From Peltaster fructicola (Eukaryota > Ascomycota > Dothideomycetes): a DNA stretch of 64,000 bases. The notes under the pieces were generated by a model that had not been told where the DNA came from, searched no databases, and saw only the letters and a program-made list of their open reading frames with translations. Shown here one piece after another: positions 34,893 to 46,969 of this stretch. The stretch's first letter is position 1; each line of letters starts with the position of its first letter. A program made the translations under genes and the position numbers. The stretch lies in contig CP051140.1 of the NCBI GenBank assembly GCA_001592805.2, positions 3,225,501 through 3,289,500 on the forward strand, given 5' to 3'.

Positions 34893-37412
34893 ATGTACGG
34901 CCAATCGACCAAGATGGTCGCTCTTTCGACCCTGCTCGCCTTTTCGACCACAGTCAGTGGTGCTGCACACCCTCGACCACACGTCAATGCACCAGCCAAC
35001 CTCGAGGCTCGCGATCCTCAGTTCGGTACGGCTTTCGCTGGGTTCCTGGGACAGTTGAGCAGTCTGTTTGGAGGTATCACCATTCCAACCAATGGCATCA
35101 CCCTTCCGACTACACTTCCAACTGCCTTGACCACAGCAACTACCACCACTGTGAGTATTCACACTTCAGAGACTCGCACCACGAAAGCCTCCTCTTCATC
35201 TGTCAAACCGTTCTCTTCGAGCAAGATTGTTGTTGGGAGCTCTTCAGGCAAAGCAAGCACAGCTGTGGCTTCTGTTTCTTCTGCGAGAACAATCGGCGGC
35301 AGCTCATCTGTGGCTTCTGCGAAAACAATTGGCAGCAGCTCACGTGTGGCTCAGTCGTGCAGCAAGACACAAGCATCTGTTTCTGTTGCCTCTGGTTCGT
35401 CGCGAGCAGCATCTGTCAAGCCTGCGTCGAGCTCTCTAGCTTCAGGAAGTGGTGCTAAGTCTTCTTCAAAGGTTGCTTCCGCCTCAGTCACCTCGCAGGC
35501 ACCGTCCTCGACCGCTGTGGTGACAAGTGCCACGCCATCATCTACCTCAGCCACCTCTACGACTGGCACAAGCTCTCCCGCCGTGACTTCGGTCTCGTCT
35601 TCAGCTTCGGCGACTGTGAGCTTGACCGGTCCATCGGTCACGATCAGTGCAGGAACCGTCGTGGGATCGGCACTCTCTGGCGGTATTGACCAGTTCCTTG
35701 GTATCCCGTACGCTCAACGTGAGTAGCAATGGCAGCGTCTGTCAATTCTTGCTAATCATACCGCAGCACCTGTTGGGGACCTCAGACTCAAGCCGCCTGT
35801 CCCTCTTACCTCTAGCTTTGGTATCCTTGATGCAACTACACCACCAGCATCGTGTCCTCAGTTCGCACAGAACCTGACAGGCAACTACTCCGCAGGTGGA
35901 CTAACGTCATTCATCCAAGAATTCGTCTTCACTCCCACGGCGCAACAGGAGGATTGTCTGACCATCAGCATCTGGCGTCCAAACACAACGACCACAACTT
36001 CCAAGCTTCCAGTCGTCTTCTGGATCTACGGTGGTGGTTTCGAGGTCAGCTAACTCCTGAGAACGAGCACTAGAGACTGATATTCGTGTAGTTCGGCGCT
36101 ACAGCTATGTACAATGGCTCTTACATTGTCCAACGATCCGTCACTCTTGGCGAGCCTATCATCTTCGTTGAGGTCAACTACCGACTTGGTGGCTTCGGTT
36201 TCCTTGCCGGAGCCGATCTTGCTGCGGAGCACTCGACCAACATTGGTCTTCGTGATCAACGTCTCGGACTTCAGTGGACCTCAGACAACATCGCAGCATT
36301 TGGTGGTGATCCCTCAAAGGTCACTCTTTGGGGCGAGAGTGCTGGTGAGTGTTTCCAAGAACTTGGCACGACCGAGTACACGCTAACACATCCGACTAGG
36401 TTCTATCTCTTCCTGCTACCAGTTGACTGTCAACGGTGGTAACAACACATATAATGGCAAAAACCTCTTCGTAGGCAGCATCCACGACTCAGGCTCTTTC
36501 GCGCCAGCCGACAATGTTACTGCACCACAAGCTCAGGCTATCTACGACCACGTTCTCTCCGAGACCGGCTGCACAAAGTCGACAGCAGCCGACAGACTGG
36601 CATGTCTCCGATCAGTCGACTACAACGTTCTGCACAACGCCACGAACTCCGTGCCTGGATTCGGTGGCTACCGCTCTGCAGACCTTTCCTACTTGCCACG
36701 TCCTGATACTGGAGATTCTTTTTACTCTCTGTCTGCGGAGTACGCTGTAGCTTTCGGTCTGTGGACTCACACACCCTTCATCATTGGCGACCAGGAAGAC
36801 GAAGGTACAATTCTGGCCATCGTCCAGAACAACATCACTAACAACGACCTCCTTGTCGACTACCTGGCCTCGTGGTTTCCAAACAACCCCAACGCTATTT
36901 CAGACGTTCAAGGCTTGGCTGCACTGTACCCTGATAACATCACCGCTGGCCAGCCAGATGGTAGTCCATTCGACACCGGCAGTGCCAACAACCTCTATCC
37001 AGAGTACAAGAGACTTGCAGCTATCCTTGGAGACATTGTATTCACCATCACAAGACGTGCTTTCCTCAACCTGGCCACTTCGGAGGCTGTCCCAGCATGG
37101 TCATACCTTTCCACATACCTTCAGGGATTGGAGAATTTCGGCACTCTTCACGGTAGTGATCTTGCCTACCTTTTCGACGGTCTATTCTACAACACTGGTC
37201 CAACCACTGCCATCCAAACCTACTACATCAGCTTCATCAACTACCAGGATCCTAACAAAATTGCCTCGAGCAAGCTCAATTGGCCTGTGTGGAACAGTAC
37301 TGCCCCTGTTCTGATTGACTTCACTGCTAGTGACCCTGCATACCTCAACGACACCTTCCGAGCACCAGTCTACCAGTACTTGCTCACTCACGTCACTGGC
37401 TTCAGGGTCTAG
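34893..37412 (+). CDS. Secreted type-B carboxylesterase/lipase with Ser/Thr-rich stalk
   Basis: Four exons: 34893-35718, 35767-36044, 36092-36344 and 36400-37412, introns 47-55 nt, phases consistent; 789 residues. A second in-frame ATG at 34914 starts the better signal peptide ([17 protein letters not shown]). Residues of about 75-245 are almost all Ser, Thr, Ala and Val, a mucin-like stretch likely to be O-glycosylated. The alpha/beta-hydrolase domain then begins at [17 protein letters not shown]. Seen: the oxyanion region YGGGFEFG, the nucleophile elbow GESAG near residue 450, a Glu in GDQEDEGT near 586 and the His in [10 protein letters not shown] near 703, together the Ser-Glu-His triad. 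Family knowledge: hydrolysis of carboxylic esters or lipids outside the cell. The stalk between signal and catalytic domain is unusual for the family. It converges on the beta-mannosidase gene. Confidence 0.9.
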
Positions 37413-37530
37413 TCGGACTCGACGAAAACCCTTGTTCAACGTGGAATGGCTTGCACGACTTTGATGTCACAGATGTCTTGTGCATTGCTTTCAGTGTACA
37501 TATATACGCAATCATGCTGAAAAGTTTACT

Positions 37531-40419
37531 TCACTTGCTGAGTGTCAAATTCCACATACTCTGAACCGTAACACCCTTGATCCACTGTCCGCAAGTGCTG
37601 TCTTGCTTGACGTTGTAGCTCACCTCTCTCGTCTCATTTGGAGCCAGCCAGAATCCATTCGACTCAAAGCTGACGACGGCACTGCTGGGATAGTCAAGGA
37701 ATACCCAGGCAGCTACACCAGTCTTTGCAGTGATAGTGAAGTTCTTGGATTCCACATTGTACTCGACCACGAGACCAGGATCAATCAGTTTGGCAGCATT
37801 GAGAGGCGCGGCATGGTACCAATTCTCGTGGCGGAATATCTTGGCCTGGCCAGAGTTTGGCAAACACCCTTGTGCGGTCACCTCCAAACGCAGTACTGCG
37901 TCAGTGGGATCGTAGCCCGCCAATGTCTCATTGATGTTGATGTCCAGCACTTTCGTGGTGTTGATAGCGCCGACACTGAACGACACCATCGAGGTAGTGT
38001 TGACTTGCAGCTTTTGTCCACTCCAGTCAAGCCAAGTCATGGTAACATTGCCGTTGGTCCCTTCCCACAGACTAGAGGTGACATATGCTGTCAGTCGTCC
38101 AACACTAGCATTGTAGTAGGGTGCAATGATAACCGGCTGGTAGATGTCTTTAGCAGCGTAGTGGAGCATTTTCCATCTGCCATCGTACTCAATGCCAGCC
38201 CAGGTAGGGGCCACCCACTGATCTTCCAGTTGCCAATACAGGGAGCCTAGCTGCCTCTCTGGCATGCCTGAGCCTCGTCTGTAGAAAGAGATCTCGCTCG
38301 TATAGAGATCTGTTTGGAAGACCTGGGTAGCATAGATCCATGCAGTGAAATTTGCCAAACGATCCGTCTTGTGTGGGACAGGATACCACTGCTCTACGGC
38401 TGCCATCATCTGGACGATGCCAGTACCCCCTGCATCAAAGTTGCTGTCGTTCAATCCGCCAGGTACGTTGTGGTGGCAACGCAATGTGGTGACTCTGGAG
38501 CCTAGGTAGAGTTGATCCTCGGATACCTGCTGTCTCCACGACTGTAGACTTGACAAACTCAAGAAGCCGAACTCGTTTGAGAATCTGCCTACAGGATACT
38601 GAGAGAGGTCGCCAAGGATCTTTGGATCGTAATTGTAGTAATCGGTGTCTCCGTAGATTGAACCCTTCGACAGATTAAGGTATCTTTCGGTGAAGGGATG
38701 CAGCGGATCTTGACTGTAGTTCAGAGTCAGCCAGCCATTGTTCGTTGACGATGGCGTATAGCTGATCGAGCGACTGTTTCGGAACACAGCTGGTGTGAGC
38801 ACATCAATGAAGAGTCTCTCGTACTCCCCGACATAGTGATCATATTGATCAGGCGCGATATTCTTCGTGACAGACTCAAGCATAAGACTCTCGAGCTCGT
38901 TGCTGCCAGCCCAGAGCGCTAAGGATGCTGCAGATTTGTCAGTGCTTGAACCTGTTGCACGGTGGAACACTCACGATGATGATTGACTCGACGGACGTTG
39001 TAGTCAGCCTCCTCGAAGACATTACTGAGGAAGTCCTCGTCTACAGGATAGAGATGATCGCTGAACTCAAACTCGCTCCAGAGCAGTATGCCACGTTCGT
39101 CCGCCAAGTCGTACATAAAGTCAGGGCTGTAGGCACCAGAGGCCCATACTCGGAGCATATTTTGGTTGCCTTCTACGACACTGTCGAACAACTGTGAGAT
39201 TCTCTCTGGTGTAACACTTGGCCAAAAGGGATCAGGTGGAATGAAGTTGGATCCAAAGGCGTAGAACTCATGTCCGTTGATCTCGAACTTCCAGTTGTTA
39301 CCAGGAGCGATACCTTGTGCGAGCTGCGCTGGAGTTATCGGCTCCATGTTCAGAACGATGGTACGAAATCCTGTGCGCTTACTGATGCAGGTAGGTGCGG
39401 TAGATTTCGAAGTGAGGCACACGGTGAGCTGATACAGTGTCTGGTTGCCCAGTCCGTTCGGCCACCACAATGCTACCTTGTCCTTCGAAATGACTGTAAG
39501 TCCAGTTATGGACGAACTTGTGCTGTTGACGTTGCTCAAAGCACCACGGCTGATAGTCTTGTTGGTCTGGTCTTGGAGATGATAGGTAAGCTGGACATTC
39601 GATGGCAACATCCCGAAATAGTCCAGGCTCGCATTGACAACCCAATCTGCTGTCTGATCGGGTGATATGAGCGGCAGTTGGCCCTCCCGGTAGATGTCAA
39701 TGTTGGAGTTCCTCACATGCACTGTGCTTTGAGGCAGCTGCACTACATATGCAGGCTGCCATGGTCCAGCAGGTGCAAATGCTGGGCCCCAGTCCCAGCC
39801 AAAATCACTTTGCTCTTTCCTGTAGCTCTATCAGCGATGCTTGATCATCTAGATGCTGGTGATACCGGATGTAGTAGACATTTGCGAACTCATTCGTCCA
39901 CTGTATGCCAGATGGCCATGTCTCTTGTCCTGGGGCTGTGGCACTTGCATTGGCGACAAGCGGTGCTGATGCGAACTCAATGGACAAGATTATGTTGTCC
40001 TTTTGGCAAGACTTGAACTCTTGGCTAACATCAAACCAGTACTGTCGAAACTGGTTGTCTGTGGACGCTACGTGCTGGTCGCAGAAAGAGATCGAGGCGA
40101 AGGTATCAAGCCCATCGAAACGGAGCCAAGTACTGTAGGCGTTTGTGTCAAGACCTACGATAGGTTCACTCGTGTAGGTCCAGTTGTTGTAAGCCACCCA
40201 TCTTAGATTGAAGTCATTGAGATCATGGAAGGGATCTCCAATCACTTGTGCAGAATACAGATCGAGATGTGCTTGGCTTGGGAGCTGAGCAGGCACCGAG
40301 ATGCTAAGAGCAGGGTTCGAGAGAGTCCAGTTGGACCCGACTAGACTAATCACATTCTCTGCTGCTGTCGCTGTCAGAGAGGTTGCAGCTGCGAGGACTG
40401 CTTGCTTGAGGAGAGACAT
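37531..40419 (-). CDS. mndA: Secreted beta-mannosidase (GH2, mndA type)
   Basis: Three exons: 39866-40419, 38975-39819 and 37531-38927, introns 46 and 47 nt, phases consistent; 931 residues. It starts with a signal peptide ([20 protein letters not shown]). The sugar-binding domain spans about residues 20-200 and splices into [17 protein letters not shown], a strongly conserved GH2 beta-mannosidase segment. The catalytic TIM barrel holds the acid/base Glu in [14 protein letters not shown] (about residue 476) and the nucleophile Glu in SNEFGF (about 585). Many N-glycosylation sequons are present. Role: exo-hydrolysis of terminal beta-mannose from mannan oligosaccharides, completing extracellular mannan breakdown. 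The stop lies 118 nt from that of the carboxylesterase gene. Confidence 0.94.
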
Positions 40420-40842
40420 GTTAGTAAGGACTCTCCGTGAGCATCATGCGGGGCCACTGACCATATATGCAGACTCGGGGGATGTCCTCAATACGAGTGG
40501 AGTGTCAGTTCAGCAAAAGCCGTACAAGCGGACCTGTCAATTGTGGCTTGCATCGTCGTTCGGTTGTCATTGAAACACAACTGACGTCAAAGCTGAGGGT
40601 ACAGCATTAGCCGGGATATCCACTTAGGAAAGTAAACATTCGGTGTATCGTAAGATCACTGCAAGAGCACGACGATCGTTCTGCTGCTGGAGTTAACAAG
40701 CGAACCATACGTTGACAAGCATCCGGAGAAGCCCAGCAACATGAACATCGACAGACGGATATTTGGGTTGCTAAGCAGGCTTACATAGAGTCCAAGCAAG
40801 ACACGTTTATTAGTATATGTTCGTACAAGATCTGTCTCAATG
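40420..40842. other. Intergenic region, no gene seen
   Basis: 423 nt between the beta-mannosidase start and the RGP1 stop. It holds the mannosidase promoter. A frame from 40656 into RGP1 is an antiphase shadow. Confidence 0.4.
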
Positions 40843-43376
40843 CTACACTTCCAAGGGCTCTGGATCCCTCTCAACCTCAGTGATAGCAAAGGCTCCATAG
40901 ACTCTGATCGGGACAGCAATTTCGAATGTCTCGGCGGCCAGCCTTTCTTTGGCGATGAGGCTGATGCCTCTCTCGTCTCGACTGAGCTCTTCAAGTAGCT
41001 GATCACCACCTTGATCTGTATCTGGAGCACCAGGACCACGCAGAGGTTTGAAGGCGGTGAACTCAATCCTCAGCGTCCATACGAGGCTCACGCCTGTCGT
41101 TTCGAAGGATGGCGTGGCTGTCACTGGGATAGCCAGGCTGAAGCCAATCTTTCGCGCAAAGAGAGTGTTCTCTCTCGTCGATGCATGAATACGCTTTGTG
41201 ACACGTTGTATGGATGCTTCGCTCCGCAGCGCCAGGAGAGCGTCTACTTCCTCCGTGGACTGCAGTTCGATGTGTATGGAGTATGCAGGTATTGTCATTG
41301 CTTCATGAGCTGTCGGCTGCACAGTGAGATCAATCGTTCCCGTGAGAATCTCTCCGATGCGGAACACTGGACGTAGCAGTGTCAACACAGCCACATGCTG
41401 TCCAGACCTTGCGATAGTAAAGCGATTCGCACTTTGCACGTCCGAAGGCGAATCGCGGCCGTTCTGCATGGAGAAATTGGCGTTCAGAAGGGCTAAGTCT
41501 ATAGCCTCCTTCGTGTTGACTGGTGCGTCAAAGATGCTCGACTTGCGAGACAATGCAGGCGACAGAGGTTCTGTCGGTGATAACAGAGCTCCGTTGGCAT
41601 CTACAGGTGTTTCCAGTAACCGTTCGGTGTATCTGAGAAAGCTCTCAAGACCTTGTTTGGGGTCCTTCCTCTCTACTGGAAAGTCAAATGCGGGAAACAC
41701 TGATGTGACGCCCGATACTGGCGGCTCGATACTCTGACTCCTGCCTGCGTCCTGCAAAAGCACATAAGGTGTCATCAGATCATGTCCGAGAGGCTCACCT
41801 CTGGAGTTCACACTGCCCAGCACGCGAAAAGGTGCGTTGACATACTTGACACTCTGTCCTCCCGGTCGTTGTATGCCGATAGCCAAGTTGTATTCGACTT
41901 TGATAGCACGACCTTTGTGGCTCGGTGGTAGGCCTTTCGGAAGAGAAAAGCGGTAGACAAAGCTCTTGCTCTCACCAGGTGCAAGCGTGACGTCTACGAA
42001 GAGCAAGCTCTGTGGTGTGGAGAGCAGCGGTATGGATTTGGTGCCTGCACTGGCCTTCATCTGAGCAATCGTGCTCAGCTCACTGCCACCAAGTAGACTG
42101 CCTATCGATTCGCCTAGTCCCCAACCTAGGGCGCCGAACATACCTGATGATCGTTTGGGCGTCTCAACTCCTACCACGCCACCATCACTTTGTACGGTCT
42201 TGCGCTTGACTTCCTCAAAGGGCGCGCTGCTGACCAGGCTTCCATCGAGTGTGAATGAGCCTGTTGCGCGGGCATAGCCCATCAACAAGGTCTCTGGTCT
42301 GGCTGGACCAAGCACCGCAGTCTTTCGCAATGGTCTGACAAGCTTGGGTACTGTACCATTCTCAATACCTGCCGCGTGCGATGGTGCTTCTGATGTCAAA
42401 GTCTCGTCACTGTTGTTGCTCAAGCTGTAAAAGTCCATGCTACTTCTTGGCGTGCCTGAATTAGATGACTCTGAGAGCACCCTTGTCATGGGGTTCAGCG
42501 TGCTGGACGTGGAAGAGAACGAGTCATTCGCCCGGAATGCGTGCGGTCTCTGGCTTGAATGCATACTCGCTGGATTGCGTACTGGTTTGGGTTTCTCGGG
42601 TCCTGGTGGACCAGACAAAGAAGCTTGGCGAGGTGGAAACTCGAAAGTAGGCATATCCTCTGGAGAGAACGTCCCAGCAAATCCAGATTGCTTCAATTGT
42701 GGTGTATTGCCTGCAGATGTGACGCCAGGCTTTCTTCGTACTGGCCGCACAGGTAGTTGCTCGTCCTTGCTCTCTGCGAAGGCTGGCGGTGTTGTCGTCT
42801 CGTACAATGGCGAATGTCGTCGTGGAGGAGGTTCGCCATACTATGTGCTGACTGCAATGGCGACCGCGACACTTGCAGACTGGCGCTCCTGCTATGTCCT
42901 CCTCTTGAGGGCTTTCTCATCGCTGATATTGTTGTCGGAGACCGTCTGTCTGCTACGGATTCGCTCCCCAGCGACATGATTGATAACGACCGACCATGTC
43001 CTCTGCCAACAGGCGCTGAGACGGGCGTTGTCCCTCGCGCGCCATGACCTCCTTTTGATGGTAGCCGTGTCAGGTTCAATGAGAGTGTCGGGCGGTGTCC
43101 TCGAGCTGGCACTCCGTTCTGCACGCTGGCTATCGACGTGTTCCGTGTGTGTGCTGGTCGCGTATGTACTGTCGATGATGCTGAGGTTTGTGCTGTCGAG
43201 GGCGCATACCTTGAAGCAGTACTGGAAGGGCTTTGTATAGCGCTGATCGGGATCGTGTCTGGAGTGGCTCCAATGTTTCTGAATGTGATGATACATTCTA
43301 TCTCCTCTCCCGCAAATACGCTCGAGTTGTGCCAGCGCACGTATGCGCGTACGTTCGATCGTGGCTGTGAAGGCAT
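40843..43376 (-). CDS. RGP1: RGP1, subunit of the Ric1-Rgp1 Rab GEF
   Basis: Start ATG at 43376; SNVRAYVRWHNSSVFAGEEIECIITFRN is the hallmark N-terminal block of the Rgp1 family, an arrestin-like fold. The second frame carries LPVRPVRRKPGVTSAGNTP, a PETLLMGYA segment, then MKASAGTKSIPLLSTPQSLLFVDV and the C-terminal arrestin-like half. Ric1-Rgp1 activates the Rab Ypt6 at the Golgi for endosome-to-Golgi traffic. The two frames (43376-~42842 and ~42782-40843) differ by one base. A 59-nt intron (42783-42841, GTATGG ... CCAG) would join them and give about 824 residues. Alternatively one missing base near 42842 would join them directly through YGEPPPRRHSPLYETTT. Either way the gene looks functional. 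Confidence 0.85.
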
Positions 43377-43647
43377 ATTGTTTGAGGTGCTACAGTTCTA
43401 GACTGCGGTGAACATGTCGTCGGGATTAGTGACATGCTGCGTATCGATGCTGGGAAGACGCCGCCGAGAAACTGATATGCGCATGTTTGTCTGTCAACTG
43501 GCGTAAATGATGCCGAGATGTCATTGCATTATAATGATTGCTTGAGTATGGATCACTGTCGTTGGAGTTGAGCTAGGAAAACGCTATTTGAGCCTCAGTC
43601 GATGTAATATAGAAGAAATGATGCATTCTGCTCCATGCTACTCAATG

Positions 43648-44822
43648 TCAATCAACCCTAAGAGGATTCATGATAACATTGATCTCTCTGGCGTTCCTGC
43701 TTCTCGTCTTCTGCGCCAAAATACCCTTCCGTCGATCTACGCCACGCCGCTCCCACCGTTGCCTTCTGTCCTCGATCTCTTCTTCTTTTGGCCGCCATTT
43801 GCCTTTAAGTATGCGCCGGACTGCCTCCGATGTTATCTTGAAATGCTCAGCGAGCACAGGAGTGGTGTAGATATCGGGATCAGATTCGTGCAGAGCACGT
43901 ATGCCGTTTAGCGAGTCCGGCGAGACGCTTGCGAGGGTTCCAGGCCTCACCTTTGAACTTCTCCTTCAATGCTGCTTTTGTATACCCCATTCTGGTCTTC
44001 CGCTACGTCGCGAATTGTTGTGGTCGGCGTCTTGAATGTCGCCAGGAGCTCAGTTGTGGCCTGCCTTGCGCTCAATGACGACGTCTTTAGCCTTGGTGCT
44101 TTCGGTGGTCTGCCCTCTTCGACCTTCTTCAGTATGTCTAGCACGGTTTTGTCCTCTGTACTTTCAGGCTTTCGTCGTTTGGGCTTCACCTCAATCTGTC
44201 CTGCTTCAAGGATTTCTCCTGTCTCCTGGGAGCCCTCGTTGACGATTTCAGCCTCGGCCACTACCTTTGGCGACACCGCACTCTTGCGCGCATTCATCCC
44301 TTGAACGTTGCGCTCTTTGTGTCTGGCTGCTTGTTCCTCTTTCGTAGCGGTAAGCCTCGCTTGTGTTTGTGGTTGCCATGTCCCAGCTGTCATTCGCCTG
44401 ACCTTTCTTGCCATTCGATTCTCCTGCCTCGATCGCGTAGCTGCGAGAGAACTGTTATGGTCAATCGGCTTGTCAGTCCGCACTGCATGGTCTTGACGAT
44501 TTGGCGCGTTAGAGCTTGCAACTGTGTCTTTTCTTGTTGATCCATCTTGCACTTTCTGTGACAAGACGCTCACGTCAGAGCTTAGAGCTGCATCTTTAGC
44601 GGGTGTTGCTTGCACAGAAAGGAGTCGACGTGCGGCAGTGCGATAGATCTGTTGTCGTACTGTTTGGTTGGATGCTGTGGATCGTATTGTGCTTTGCGCG
44701 ATCGATGAACGCAGGTTCAGACCTGCTATAGAGCTGATGAATATACTGAGAGCGCTACTCGAGCAGGCACACTGTCGCATGCTGGGTCGTTGAATGTGAA
44801 AGTCGAGTAATGTTCTGCGCAT
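43648..44822 (-). CDS. RRG9: RRG9-like mitochondrial protein, frame disrupted
   Basis: The N-terminal frame (44822 to about 44050) begins with a presequence-like region rich in Ser, Arg and Ala; the ATG at 44780 is an alternative. It continues as a basic linker ([20 protein letters not shown]). The conserved Rrg9/neugrin block then appears in pieces: PEWGIQK in one frame, [18 protein letters not shown] in the next, and [16 protein letters not shown] with [20 protein letters not shown] in the third. The frame shifts near 44000-44050, at an AAAA run (43976-43979) and at 43922-43924. Introns cannot explain such short steps. Family knowledge: Rrg9 is needed for mitochondrial genome maintenance and respiratory growth. 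The sequence is either a damaged gene or carries base-calling errors. Conservation of the pieces suggests recent change or error. Confidence 0.7.
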
Positions 44823-45116
44823 TGCGTTAAAGTATATACATGATAAATGTCCCCGTAACACTACGCGAGTCATGAAGTCTTTCTTGAGCTTATTTGAGCG
44901 ATGGATTGCATGACTCATGAGGAATTGCATTGCTCAAGGAATTCTCACATAAGGAAGATAATAGTGCGCCGAGACGGTCACCAATGATCGTTATGGTCAT
45001 AGATGGTCGCCGAGCTCTCCTTCCATATGTGTTTCTCGTTTTCGGATGAGCATTTCAGGGAGTTGACGATGTTGGGTCTTCGTGGCCGCGCTGATACTTC
45101 ATACTGATAAGTGCTA

Positions 45117-46382
45117 TCACCAAGCATAACGATCTCGTAGGTTTAGAAAGCGAATGTCCTTCTGCACGAGATCGTCTTCGGGACCATCCTGTCTGGGGGA
45201 CGACGCAGCCATCTCGTGATGGACGTATATTCTGACATAATCAGTCTGGTAGGCTGAATAGTGAGCACCCTTGAATCGGATTGTCGTCTCAGGATCGAAG
45301 TAACAGGTGATCCCAACTCTTCTCCACTTACCACCGTCCAGCATGAGATTCAGGAAAACAGTTTCGAGCATGGTCTCGTCTTCCATCTTCTGCTCAACCT
45401 CTCGGTAGCAACCAAGAGGAATACTCAGTCCCAACGGCGACTGTGTGTCTAATCGACGTATGTCCCTCGACAATGCAAGAAGGTTGTTCAGTGTCTCTGG
45501 GTCGTATGAGTGATGCATCAGGATCATCATGCCTCTATTAGTGAGCTCAAACAGTATTCGTTGTGTTGCAAAGCCACGCCTGATATTATGGCTTTGGCTG
45601 AAGCTTTTGGGCGAGTGCGCGAGCAGACTGGCGCATTTGTAGTACTGGCAGTCACTTATATCGCTATCCGACCAGGCAAAGATAGAAGTGTCCTCACCTG
45701 ATGCCAGTATCTCTTGTTGCAGGCGTCGGAAAGCTCTCGGCCCCTCGCCGTACAAGAGAGGCATATTGACGTCGAACAAGCCTAACAAGCAATAGGCTTC
45801 ATCCTCCTTCCTCGACGTTCTCCTCTTCGATGCCCATGCTAGCTTTTGAGCAGCACTATAGTCTTCCAACCGGGTGCGACCTCGTAGGAGAGCTTGATCA
45901 ATGCCAGTCACGGTCGATGTCGCTCGAGATAGATTGAACCTGGTGCCGAGCTCTCGCCACGCATTGTCAACGAAGATGACATCCTTGGGAGCAAGCAGCT
46001 CCTGTAAAGTCCACCCTCGTGTGAACCAGTCGCTCTCCATGAAATGCTTACCAGGGATGTCTGCAAGATACGCGAAACATACGCTTGCTCTTGAGTACCA
46101 GCGGAACATCGAGTTGATCGCCTCTGTCAGCTCAGCGCTGCTGTTCTTGTCGATGCAACAAGTATCGATCCAGCAGTATTCGATCTGACGCTGCTGCGCA
46201 TGTAGACACAACTGCTGGACCTTGACGTACCCTGTCGTCGACTGCTTGGCACCTGTAAGCATATCATGGTAGGTCACCTCCTGAGCTGGCGATGACCAAC
46301 GATGTGACAATATCACGTATTGGGGCACTTCATCGTCGTAGAACTCCTCAAACGTCAGGTCAATGGCTCGCAGAAGTCGCAT
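45117..46382 (-). CDS. HET-domain protein, second copy
   Basis: Single exon, 421 residues, starting MRLLRAIDLTFEEFYDDEVP. HET motifs in order: YVILSHRWSSPAQEVTY, YCWIDTCCIDKNSSAELTEA, SMFRWYSRASVCFAYLAD and SDWFTRGWTLQELLAP, then EAYCLLGLFDVNMPLLYGEG. The C-terminal 180 residues have no recognised domain. Compared with the HET gene at 29859 it shares the motif block but is shorter, lacks the first intron and starts differently, so the two are not recent duplicates. It diverges from the DOCK gene over 587 nt. Possible role in non-self recognition; unproven. Confidence 0.9.
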   Translation of the reverse strand: MRLLRAIDLTFEEFYDDEVPQYVILSHRWSSPAQEVTYHDMLTGAKQSTTGYVKVQQLCLHAQQRQIEYCWIDTCCIDKNSSAELTEAINSMFRWYSRASVCFAYLADIPGKHFMESDWFTRGWTLQELLAPKDVIFVDNAWRELGTRFNLSRATSTVTGIDQALLRGRTRLEDYSAAQKLAWASKRRTSRKEDEAYCLLGLFDVNMPLLYGEGPRAFRRLQQEILASGEDTSIFAWSDSDISDCQYYKCASLLAHSPKSFSQSHNIRRGFATQRILFELTNRGMMILMHHSYDPETLNNLLALSRDIRRLDTQSPLGLSIPLGCYREVEQKMEDETMLETVFLNLMLDGGKWRRVGITCYFDPETTIRFKGAHYSAYQTDYVRIYVHHEMAASSPRQDGPEDDLVQKDIRFLNLRDRYAW

Positions 46383-46969
46383 GATTGTCGGCTTGTCGAT
46401 CCAACATGCATGCCTATGTTATGGCAAAAGCAGCGCAGATGTTGTGGCGTCTAGAGCTCACACGTGTTGTAGCTGCTGCAGGTATAGTTCTTGCTCGGCC
46501 TCAGCGCAGATCATCTTGCCAGCAGACAGCGATTTGATAGCCAGTCCTGGAAGATCTCCAAGGATGCCTCAATGTGTGAGGAATGCCATTCGGCAGGAAA
46601 ATGTTCCTCGGTAAGGTACCTGTTGCTCTGCAGCGTGAAGATTAAACTTTGCCTGTTTACGGGCTTCGCATCTCGAAGTTGAGCTTCATAACGGGAGGTC
46701 GCCAGGAAACCGCCGCACCTCATTTCAACCCGAGACAACCTTTCATCGCATCGCCTCACCGTTCACGACATTTCTGCCGACTCCGAATATGCCTTCCCTC
46801 ATCGAAAGGTGAGATAAGAAGTCTGCCGCATTCGTTGATCTCCGTGTGGCTGCCCCTAGCCATTGGCACTCCACAGAGAGCATCGCCTACACCTCGTACA
46901 CGTCGACGAGAGGTGTCACAACGTGACCAGCACGCGTTCGCAGCACAGCAAATCTGTGTCTAGCCCACA
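46383..46969. promoter_or_regulatory. Divergent upstream region of HET gene and DOCK gene
   Basis: 587 nt between two divergent starts. Frames of 60-104 codons cross it without resemblance to proteins. No specific factor site recognised. Confidence 0.4.
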
